Assembly (NCBI GenBank): GCA_024195265.1
Contig: JAJLRJ010000006.1
Coordinates: 988,501 to 1,052,500 of the forward strand
Length of the DNA: 64,000 nt
Origin: Dendrophyllia cribrosa
Taxonomy: Eukaryota; Cnidaria; Anthozoa; Scleractinia; Dendrophylliidae
Direction of reading: 5' to 3'
In this document: positions 44,986 to 57,400 of the stretch, piece by piece
How positions within the stretch are numbered: position 1 is the first letter of the stretch
Layout: each line of letters begins with the position of its first letter
The notes under the pieces: model-generated
Databases searched by the model: none
The model's input: the letters and a program-made list of their open reading frames with translations, nothing else
Told to the model about the DNA's origin: nothing
Made by a program: the position numbers and the translations under genes

Positions 44986-47900
44986 GTACGGCTAATATAA
45001 TATAATTCCATCTTCTGGTAAAACAACTTACAACATAACTGATTTTAGTAAAGGTGGAATGTAAAATATATATCAAAACTGATTCGTAAAAATACCCAGC
45101 CGTATTTCGCAACTTTTCACTGAATAAATTTTAATTTTAAAAATTTCAAAAATTTTTATTATACGACAGTCGTCTTCTCCCAAATCTATGTTTTTGAAAG
45201 TGTTTTCCCTCGCACGCACTTAGAAGAGTGTATAACGGTTATATTTGCACTCGTTTCGTTGCATATTTGCACTCTAAAATGCTATGTCGAGAAATAAATA
45301 TTTTCTCACATTATGGTTTATTAACTAATAACGACCATCAACACTTTTAAATGAAATAAATGTGTGCTAGGACGATTGAAGAGCCTAAATTATAAAAGCA
45401 TTTCACAAGCCTTTAGTTTTAAAATTATAACTTCTGCTTCAAATAATATTGTTCAAGTTAAAACCATCACGCGTAGCTTGTTATCTTATCATTAGTTAAA
45501 GCAGATTAATACTAGTAATATCGCAATTCCTTGCAGTTACGATCTCAAAACACTATTTATGTGATAATTAAATCAACACTATTGTTATGAACTATATTAG
45601 GCTTGTAATTTAACACTTACAAACACTCAGTGTTGGACAGGCGGCTGAACGTCCATCCAACATACCGCCAACTTCGCCCAACGTTCGACCAACAAAGAAT
45701 GCTCGTCCAACATTTCCCAACGTGGGGTACGAAACAGTCCAAAGTTGTTGAACCAGCAAATGTTGGGCAACAATGTTGGAACATAGCCTAGCTCTACCTA
45801 ACTGAAAAAAAAATATAGAAAAGCGGTGTTAAAAAACAGCTTTTTGCTATCATTATCATTGTCATGTTCATTATGGTTTGCTTAAAATAAAATACACCAT
45901 TAGTTATCCCAAACGAAGGAAAATTTAAATATCTAAATTTCGCTTTGAATGTGGATGTTCTCGGGTCGCTATGGTTCTCATGGTGATGGTCATTCATTCT
46001 CATGGTGATGGTCATTGGATGTCATTCATTTTGAAAATAAATCATAAAACTGACGAACTGTCTAAATATGTTGCCACGATAGCATCGCACGTCGCAAACA
46101 GGTGTCACATCCAAATGTCCCCAAATATGATTATTTTAAGCATCACAGAGTTTGGTGGATATTAGTCAAAATTCTTTGAAAGTTATAAACGTTTTTAATT
46201 AACGTGGGCACGCCCACCCCCACATATTTGTATAGGGTTAAAACCTTAAACAAAGTTCAACATAAAATTGTTTGGGATATCTCAGAAAATTGTCTATTGT
46301 ATTTCTTCTAATAGATGACTGTAGCCAAGCCCTTGGTATGGAGGACCACAGAATTGAAGACTCGCAGATTTTTGGCGGAACTGCGTATAACGACGATTAT
46401 GCCAATTACGGCTCTCAGAATGTCCGGCTGCATAATAGCTATGGATACAGAGCAGACCCATCAGTTGATGCACAGTTAAATATGATAGTTATTTACTTAG
46501 AAGAAGACATGGTCATCACTGCAATAGGTACCCAAGGATATGGCGAACCGGGTGTTTCTGAATGGGTCACAAAATTTAATATGTTTTATCAGACTGCAGA
46601 TGGAATCCAACGGCCTGTCAAAGATACTAATGGAAAAGAAATGGTAAGATCAAAAGCGTTTCTGTTTTCAAAAATAAAAGGCCGGATTTTCCAGTAAGTG
46701 CGTAAAGCACACTATAATCTCTAGCGTTATTATATGTAACAGAATGGTAGAAGTCAGTTTGGAATAATCAACCCAACGTGCAAAACCAACATTGTTGCTA
46801 CACACGTGTGTTTAGATGAACAACGTATTAATATCAGAGAGATAATATTATACGGAATAGCAAAAATATAACTTTAGTAAGTTTTTTTCTTAAATGGTGA
46901 AATGGTGTTTGAGCCGACAATTAATTTCGAAATCTAGAGAATTATAACAACTAATGGGGCCTGGTTTTCAAGGTAAATACTAAATACACCATTCACGTTT
47001 ATTTTCAGCTTCCTTACAAGTTTTTTCTTTTGTCTTTCTCTTAGTTCTTTATTGGCAACACAGATAGCAACACTGTCAAGCGAAATTATTTCCCTATTCC
47101 TGTTCTGACATCGTCTGTGTATATGATACCACTCGAAAGACACAACAATGTTGGTCTGAGATTGGAGCTTTACGGCTGCAAACGAGGTACACTTAAGTTT
47201 ATCGTTTTTAAGAAATGTTTTGAATAAGAAGCCCAACAGAATGTTTTATTTGAGTCTCCTAACGAGGCAAAAAGATCTTTATAAAAATTTTATTTTATCA
47301 AATAATGATCTTTTTAGGCCATTACTTTATCGTCTGGTTGATGATGAAAGACACATCCTTCACTGTGATGTACACAGATCATTCAAGTAATGAATATGAA
47401 GACGCCACTGCTATCATCACGGATGAGGTCAGTTCATTATACGATACATGAAGTCTAACGAGTATTTAAATACATGAGTTATTCAATTCAGGATGACGGA
47501 TCCAAAAAAGCGGATTTCAGGAATCTATCGCCATGGTTTTCTTCTCGATTTTGAACCTAACGCTATTGGCTATTTTTAATGACGATCAATGTCAATTGCA
47601 TGCTTGAACATCATCAGTCATGTAATGCTGAGTATAGAGTTTTCTCAGGACTATTGTGATAGCTACTATACGGCTAAGATTATGTAAGCCTTCGGTTCGG
47701 GTTAAACTTTTCATACTGTGACCGTCATGTTCCACAATAACGGCCGAAGGCAAATGAAATAGATTCCTGTTAAATACCAGAAAAAAGGTAAACCTGTTCA
47801 TCACCAAATATGGTGATGAAACTCTGGACCGTCCCTGATGGTAAAATACGCTATTGATCGGGGTCTCACCTACTGTCAACTCCTCCATTTTCAGACAAAC

Positions 47901-49439
47901 AGTTAAGAAATTTCCAAGTGAAGTTTCAACAGAATAGTAGACTTTCACTACCCCCGTCTATATGGTGTAATCGTTTGTGGGGCACATGGAATGAACCGAA
48001 TGGGGTTATAAAATGACTTATGACTACTGAAAAGCGTTTTATCCGGCGTTCCAAACACTTTGGTCAAACTCTCAGTGACTGTTCAAGTCATATGTATTGG
48101 GCGATATGGCGTTTGGAATTGATAAAAATACATGTAATGCCTGGTTAATGTTTCAATGTGGTCAAACATATATGAACCACGGTTTGTTTCGTCTAATATT
48201 CTTTATCCTTCTTCCCGATAGGTAAATAGCGTTCTCGGTGGAACTGGGGGCTTTCTATACGCCCATATAAGGGAACTAAGGTAAGCGACTGAGGAAATAG
48301 GGGTATTCGTACCTTCCATATAAGGGAACTAAGGTAAGCGACTGAGGAAATGGGGGTATTCGTACCTTTCAGTGAGTAATTCGGGCGATGAGACATTGTA
48401 ATTCTTTAGAGTTCAACCTTCAGTCAGCAGATGCATTCAGAAGTATAAGCCTCTCTACAAACACGTACTGTGGTTTTAACTGAAACTCTAACAGCTAGAT
48501 ATAAAATCATTGAGTGTGATCGTTCATACGAAAGCTTTTTAGCAGCAATAAATGTATTATACTAGCAACCTAACCGGAGATTTGTCAAGATTTGTCAGAA
48601 CTGGCATGGCCTGCCGGGCCACTTAATTCGAAAATTGTATTCCACCATTTTTTGTTTCAACTGGCCATCCAAACCGGTCAATTCGTAGATAGCTTGCATC
48701 ATTTTGATGAACTTGTAGGGATTAGCCGTCAAAAACGTGCATTCTGTTTAAGAACAGACTGAGTCGTTAGTTGCAAGAAAATTGCAAGTTGCGCGAAAAA
48801 TTGCGCAGTGTAACACCGCCTTAAAGTGCATTTGATCATATACATATGAAAATTGCGATATATCGATGCATTATTATCAGTTATCATTATGATGATTATT
48901 ATTTTAATTTTCAGTCCACAGGCATCATCGTCCTTTACCACATTGGTCACAGCCATAGTGGAGATACATTGTGTGAAATCCAGCGAACAGTTTTTGATGG
49001 CAATGCTCAAGGCCGCCTTGAAAAAAGAGGAATCAATATTTGAGCCAGACTACTTTAAGTTGCAGTATCCAAGTAAGAAATATCTATTTAAAAACCTGGG
49101 TTAAAAGGAACGTTTTAGGGAGATATCCGAAACAAAAGAAAAATGTACGGAGGAGGTGGATTATAAAACAGTTACAGTGATCGAGCCTGCGCAATATATA
49201 TCGTCTGATTTTAGCTAAGTATCCGGCGATATTGCGCTCGCGTTCGTGCTATATAACTGTTAAATATCCTTTACAATACATCGCCGCACTCAAACCATGG
49301 AAGGCTATGTTTAATGCTCTCGCGGGGGTACTTCTCTAGATCAGCTATCTAGGTATGAGGGTTTTAGCCGTTTTGGTCTAAAAATGGGTGTAGGTTTTGA
49401 CCACTTTGCATTGGTCTGAAATTGGATATAATAATAATA

Positions 49440-49480
<41 letters not shown>

Positions 49481-52400
49481 TTTAATGAGGGAACCCAACT
49501 TGCCAAGGCGGTTTTCAGGAATGGCGCAGTAATGAGAGCACTCGCCTCCCACCAATGTGGCCCGGGTTCGATTCCCGGACTCGGCGTCATATGTGGGTTG
49601 AGTTTGTTGTTGGTTCTCGTCCTTGCTCCGAGGGTTTTTCTCCGGGTACTCCGGTTTTCCTCCCTCCATGAAAACCAACATTTCCAAATTCCAATTCGAT
49701 CGAGAAACAGTGGAAGTAAGAGCCACCTCGTGGATTCCACTGAAATTCTAATTTATTTTTATTTTATTATTTTTATTATTATTCAAACGTAGCCAGGTCT
49801 AAAAATGGGTATGGAAAATGGCGTAGTTTGGAGAACCGGGCGGCACACCCCCCACCAAATTAAAAGTTACGAAGAGTACCCCACGGATTAATGATGTCCA
49901 ATCTGCAACGTCCCTTAAAACAAGGAATCCCATTTTTTTTAGCAACATTGAAAAACAAACAGGTATAAATTCCATGCATGGCGCACACAATTTCTGGTCT
50001 GTTTTGGCAGCAAAGAAATATTAGAAATTGAAAATATGTCAAACAAGCTCTAACCGTTCTCGGTTCGCGTGTTGCACTGGAAAAATGCCAAATATTTCTT
50101 CAAACCTGTTTTTCTTTTATCATTTGTTCATGTTAATTTGAGCGATTGAAGTAATAAATTATAAATTATCATTTATTTTTAGAAAGATGTGGATGTGCAC
50201 CACCAAAAGCTGAATTGAAACTTGGAAAAAAACTGAAAAGCGCAGAGAAAGTTTTGCGTTCAAAAATCTTTGTCCGGTATCCAATCTATCTAGAGCACTC
50301 GTGTCCACCTACGAGAGAGCTTTTCTATTCCTGGAAAATATCAAAAATAGATACAGAAACAGGATACTTCAGCCCTATGCAAAACCTTGGGAATAAAAGA
50401 AAACTTACATTACCACCAGGTTATATCGGTATTGGCTATGTTTATGTTCAGTGTGTGGTTGAAATAAAAGGAGATTCTGGTTCGATGACCTATGACTACG
50501 GCTTCATAAACATTGTTCCTGATCCGCTTGTGGCGAGGATTACTGACATTATCCATGAGTCAGAATCATGGACTACAATACGGCTAAGCGCAAGCAACAG
50601 TTATGACGCGGGAAGAAAGTTGCAGGGGACTCTAGGATTGCACTTTACTTGGTTTTGTAAACTGGAGAATGAAACGTACCCGGATGCAACGGAGCAAGTT
50701 GTCGACGTAGCATTTGGTAGGAAATCAAGTCACTCTGGATGTTTTGGGTTTGGACCTGGTCGGCTCTCATCTACGAATGTAGTGCTGACGTTCAATACGA
50801 CAGACATGGTGAAAAGCAAAAAATACATCTTCATGCTTGTTGTGAAAAAAGATAGTAGAAATTCCAGTGCTGAGTACGAGTTTGATGTCACACCAGAAGT
50901 TGTGATCATTGTAAGGTGAATACGTAAAGATGCATTCATCCTTATTATATAATAGAGAAACACTAGCCGCGTCTGGGAAAGAACTTGGGCAAACGTGTGT
51001 TATGCATCTTGAAGGAGGCACTGCGCGGATGCGGAAGGATACATGTAGTTGATAAAGACGCATAAAATAATACGTATAATGTTTCTCTTAACATATAGAC
51101 TTTCTTCGGGGCGCATATTAATGAGTTTTGGTTTATGCTAGATAGAAAATGGTGTTTTTAGTGTTAAAAAAAATATTTATCTATTTTCAGGAGGAGGTAT
51201 GGAGTCATGGATTTTAATTAGTTTATATGTCATTTACTTTTCGTCAATAGAAAAATTGCTTGACACCTCTCTCTTTAGTTCTAGTGACAAACAAATGGTA
51301 TATGGTTTCTTTTTGGGATATTTTCAAATTTTGCCAATTTTTTTAAAAATTAACTTTTTCATTATTCATTGTATCACAAATGCCACGCAGCTTTTGAACT
51401 TTCTTGATCACTGAAATATTATTGTTTCTTTTATTTCTTCCAGGTGCTTCTCAAATTGTGGCACAAAGATCAGTTCGCAAAATAAGCTGCAATTGGAGGC
51501 TTTCTGCCAAGGAAAATCATGCAGCAAAATATCAAGGTACACTTGGAGCTTATATTTAACAACTAACAACTTCTCTATTTCGAAAGTGCGAAACGTAAGA
51601 ATTCAACCTCAATTGGACGGTAAACATGTGGTTATAGATGATATCCCCAAGTTACACGATGACACGAGCAAACATCTATATTACGTGGTTAAAGCTGCGG
51701 TTAAACTTGACGACGAGACTGCGGTTGAAGGAAACTTTTCCTTTGTTGTTAACTCGCCTCCTAAAAAGTTGGATCCCGAAACTAGCTGTCACGTAAATCC
51801 ATTGGAAGGTGAAGCCATTTCTACTGACTTCCTGATCACGTGTTGGGGATGGCACGATGTGGATCAACCGCTAACTTACCTGTTCGGATATCGAGACGAA
51901 GACGGCATGGTTATTATTCAAACCGGACCAATGTATAATGTGAGTACAAAACTTCCAATCGGAGATCCAGCCAACGATTACGCGCTGGTATTGGAGGCGC
52001 TAGTCGGAGACTCGTTTAAGGATTTTACAACAACCCAGCTGTTAGTCAAGGTAAGAGGAAAATCAACTTTAAATTCTAGCTAATTGTGACCTCAATAGGA
52101 TTAGGTCGAACATCATTTACACACAGATATAGCAAAACTGTGTGTTCAAATCATTAAGGTGTCCGTATTACAGAAGGAATTTTGGAATCTTCGGAACCAA
52201 GAATCCGTATTTTAAAAATGTCAGCAAGATGAGAGTTAACTGTAGCTAGATTCTCTTTTCCCCATCCTTTCCGTAATTTCTATTTAGCCATGTCATCACT
52301 GACGACGCCCGTATAGTCTCAGTCCGAATTCAGGCTGAAAACATAAAGGCATAGATAATGACATTTACAGGTAACGGTCTTTCATCCATCAACGGAGTGT

Positions 52401-53936
52401 GCCCTTTCGTTGTTCTAGTCAACTTTGTGAAAGGTTTATCGTAGCTAAGCTTTAGCCTGATGAGATTGTGCTCTCACCAGCAGAGGTCATTCCCTGGGGG
52501 GTGGGGTACTCCCATATATGAGCTATATAAGTATGTGCCGTTGTGAAGGGTAGGGTTTTCAGGCAGTTAAGTCTGGGATAGGGTATAGTAATCAGAGATT
52601 TTTGGTCTAGAATAGGGTATCATTTTCCGCGAAACTGATCAGTTGCATGAAGAATTCACTAGTCTGGACAAGGTTTACTGGCAAATGGCATATAAAAGTC
52701 GGGCAGTACAGCATTTTTACTGACCCCTGTTAACTAATAACTGTGATAGTGAACGAGGTTCTGGAAAATAGCGAGTCTGGAATAGGTCTAGGATAGGGTA
52801 GTGTTTTTCGGTGTTTAGTCCAGAATAGGGTTGCAAAATGCAGCTAAAATGGTCTAGTATAGGTTAAGGGTCTCAGAGTCCCAGCGGCACACCCCCAACC
52901 AAAAACCGGGGATCATTCATCGATTGGTTAGCAGCTCATAATGACAGTAACCAGTAAAGATCAGTAAAGCCGTACGTAATGCTCGGCCTTTTTTAGTGGA
53001 AGCCACACACTTCATTTCTCCAACATATTACAATAATGTGCTGCGATTGTCTGCAATGTATATTAAATGCTGTATGCCTCATTATTAGATGAGGAAGCAA
53101 TAATCTTTTTAGGAAGAAAGGAAGAAACAGATAAGGCCTAGGACAAACGGTTTTCATATCGCATTATGTTTACGTTCACCTCTTTTCTTCAATTGATACG
53201 ATTAGGTACGTCGACCAAAGTCAACCGACTTCAACGGTAAAATTGTCAACCAGCAACTCAACAACATTCGTAATTCCGTTAAAGCTGGAGATGCTGACCG
53301 AGCAACCGAACTCGCTTTTATTTTGATGTCTACAGTGAAGAGCTTCGATGATGAAACCTTCGACAAAGAGGCGGTAAGTGTTTTAAGTTAATTCATTTTA
53401 ATAACGTATTGATTTATGTAGCTAGTTATTAGAAGTTATTTATTTTTTATAAAACATTGGAAATACAAAAAGAGGTACACGCTCAACGACATTAGTGGTA
53501 AATCCTGTAACTTGTGCAATAGTTCGTTTCCAGGTTTTATACTATATTTAGATATTTTTAGATGGTAATTGGTTTATTCCTTATTCTGTAGTAGTATTTT
53601 AATTAAATGCCACCAATTAGCACGATTGTTTTAATAGAGCTACAACCCTGGCCAATACTTCTTGGGACACACACTGAAATTGCACGCAAAAATATGCTTC
53701 CCTAATATATTCTTATCCTACTATTCAGTGTGCTTCTAAATGTGTTATCACATGCTATTTCAGTCCTCCTCCCCACAGCAATGTTGATTGCCATGAAAAC
53801 AATTTTGTACCCGTGAGGTCAACATTGGACTAGGGGGGAGGGGGAGGGGGAAGAGGGAATGCGCAAAAATTGCAGAGTTATTTCGGAAGTGTCCCAAAAG
53901 TATTGGCCAGGGTTGTAGAACGTTAGATTGACTGAC

Positions 53937-53997
<61 letters not shown>

Positions 53998-54388
53998 AAC
54001 TGGTTGATTTTAAACTAGCAATCTACAGAGATGTCTAATTTTTGTTTGTTTTTCTTGACATTGACAGAGCGCTATCCTACAAAACATGGCAGGTCTCAAT
54101 GTCAAAAGCATTGTTCACGTGACTAAAGTTGCTGCTGTCGTTATTTGGGCGACAGAAAACAAGGAGACAGTTCCATTGATGTCACAAGTAAGTTGACAAC
54201 TCCACCTGCAGCCGACTGTATACCAGATATTATCGACCGAAAGTGATGATTAAGATATTTTTTTCAAGAATTTCTGAATTGTTTTTATATTTATTTGCAC
54301 GATTGTCTTTTAAAACAGTTATGGCTCCCATTGATAACAGTATCTGTCGATACTGAAGGGATTACCTTGACTTAAATTAAATAAAAGC

Positions 54389-54419
<31 letters not shown>

Positions 54420-57400
54420 CATCCATCTATAAATGTAAGTCTTCTGAGCATATGCACCCAATTCCTGAAGTTGTTCAGATATTGAAAAAGAAGAATGTAG
54501 ACAGTTGCTGATGAAAGCAGATTTCGAGAGCAATTTCGAGAATTATTTTGAAATGTTTCAATTTTGTTCTAAAAACTGAGAAATAAAGGAATTCCGTTCC
54601 GGTCAAAAATCATACCGACCATTCGTATGGCAGAATACTAGTCTGTCAAGGAACCAATCAGATTGGTTAATATTTTCCAATCCGTAATATCTTAAAAGGA
54701 TAAACCCCCTCTCCCCCATGACCGTAAACCGTGTTAATTACACAATCTGAATCTATTCGTGCCAATCGCTCTAATGTTACTACTGACAAAACGTTCATTA
54801 TTAAAATCGTCGTCGCATTTGACATTAACATTATTACATTTGATTACACCAGTCATAAAGAAGTTCTACTCTATTTTATCCTCACCTTTGATCTTATGAT
54901 ATTTGTCTAAAACTTCTCTAATTTGTTGATTAACAAGGGAAATGCACTAACACTTCTAAGCGAAGCTACAGACTTCATGGCCTCCGAATTTGCCTCAACC
55001 AGTACCCATGATGCAGAGCTCGCAATGAACGTCAGTGCGGTTCTTCTAAACAGCATCGGGAGTCTTTTACAAGTATCCTCCAGGGATGCGAGCCTGGGGA
55101 TAAATAACATTACTAGACAAGCTAGTGTAAGTAAAATGGAACTTTAATGTCCGTTACGGCATAATGTTGAAACAAAGAGCAATTATGTATTTGCCACCAT
55201 ATTATAAAATGTGGTAAAAAAAAAGTATGAACAGAGAAACAATATAAAGTGTTTCACGCAGTCGTAGGAGTGCTCGATGAAAATACATGCAGAGCGAAAT
55301 ACAATTTTAGATAGAAAGTTCTGGGTCTTTCTGCGTGTACCGGTACTCATTGTCTTCTATTGTTTGTGAGGTATTGTATTTTTGGTCTTGTTTTGCATTT
55401 GTATTATTGTCGTTCTTTGTTCCTTTTGTTTGACGTCATCTGTGCTCCGGTACGCATAGAAAGAACCAAAGTTCTTGAAACAGTTACTCTAGTTTCACGC
55501 ACTACTGATCGCTTAGGGCGTGAGACTCGAGTAACTGCCTCAAAGAATTTTCTAAAATTTTATTTCGTAAAGGTTGTTAAAAAAACAGTATATATAGTTA
55601 AATAAGCTCAGGGGAAGAAAAAGAGAAACAGAAGATTGTATCGGCAAGGACACCTCTTCTAAGCAGTGGTGTTAACGCATATCAAATGGAATTTTACATG
55701 GTTACCTGAGTTAAATATTGGTTTCGATTTCATAGCTTTAATTTTGATTTTCCGTTAAGTCTTTTATTCTCATTAACGTGCGCTTCAAAACTTTCTTACT
55801 TAAAATGGTGCTTTAGTCAATTCCGTATTGGCATTATTTATGCAACTTATACTTTTTTAAACGTTATATTATCTTATTTTAAAACATGATGTCTTCTCGA
55901 AAATTACTAGCTTCTATAAATTATAAAATACTAAATGTTAAGTTCATAGACTAAAATGCTCCATACTTGACGTTATGTTCCACAGGGTAGAGAGTTGACC
56001 ATAAAGACACTTGGATTAGCCAGGAAGGTCTGCGAGGCTCTCTCATCGATTCGTCAGAACGACAGAAGAAAAATTGTAGTTAAGTCTAACTTTGTGGATA
56101 TCATAATCTTCAAAGAAAAAACAGAAAATTTTGGAGGAAAAAAACTTAAGGAGGAAGAAACTAGTGTTTTTATACCTGAGTCCGCGAGGGAAATGCTACC
56201 AAACACTGGTGATAGTCTTTCAATACAGGCGAGTAAAAGTTCAATGTAATGTAAGAAATCATTTGTTCTAGAACAGTTTCTGCTTTTATGAACACATCTA
56301 AGGATCGAACAAGAAGCAAACGAACGAAAATGCTGCTGGTGTATGTAGGATCAAGAGAAGATATATTCAGCCAAAATTAGTAATACAAATTTAGTAAGCA
56401 AGGCTGATACTACGTAAAACAGTTAACGCGACAACTACATGATAGAGCCCAAACTGAAAGCCAAAATGCAACAGTGGACAGCTGTTTCAACCTGGTTGGG
56501 TCTAAGGGTCAAAGGTCTCGGGAAAGCAAATAAACGAATGAAAGGATACACAATAACATGCAATGTATAAGAACGTGCATGTAGCCTGGGCTAAATACAA
56601 AACTGAACAAACATTCTATAGCACCCTTCTATCTTGTCTAATGCTGATCCTTGATTTCATAATGTTCTAATGAGTACGTTTGAAGGGTCTTTATGCAACT
56701 TCACGTCGGGCAATTTATGAATCAATGCACACTAAGCAACTAAGAGCCATTTGACTTTGTATTTTCTCTTGTGTTTCAATTTCAGCTGATAGCATTTAAG
56801 GCAAACCCTTATACATGGGGAACAATGGCGTCAAGTATCGATTCTATGGTAATTGATATCACTTTAAGAAACAGCCATGGTATGGAAATCAAGATTGCCA
56901 ACCTCACAAAGCCAATAGAGCTATACATACCTAACAAGCACAAAGAAGAACAGTCGAAACAGCCTCCTCATTTATTTCTACAGCCAGGAGTCATTCAGTA
57001 CCACAGCCTGGTCATTCCATCAAGCGAACACCTTGTATCCCCGAGAATAAAAACGGTCAACGAAAGACGCTTGGCTGTTTATTTAGGGCGGGGATTTAAA
57101 CCAACTGCTGAAAACTACTCTTCTATTGCATCGCTTCCAGACTTCTCTTCTTGTAGGAACGGGCGATCCAACTGTTCTGCTGATCCCCATTCTCTTAAAC
57201 TTATCAACAATGAACCAGGTCTTTACTACATTGGTATCAGCTTAGTTGAAATCCAAAATGTCTCAGTTGCCAGGCTACGAAGATCTTGCACTGGAACCGG
57301 AAGACGAAAAAAACGATCTTGCATCCAAGTGAAAGACCCCCCGACCAGCCCACCCCCTACTCCCTTGATTATAACACCGCAGTATGATGTCCATACAAGC

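Noticed and set aside
46272..46314. ATG at 46272 as start of gene B
   Set aside because: It lies before a good acceptor (ctaatag) and gives no signal peptide; exon 1 at 44919 fits phase and gene A.
47592..47948. 118-codon - strand frame in intron 4 of gene B
   Set aside because: No family resemblance and no conservation with the matching gene A intron.
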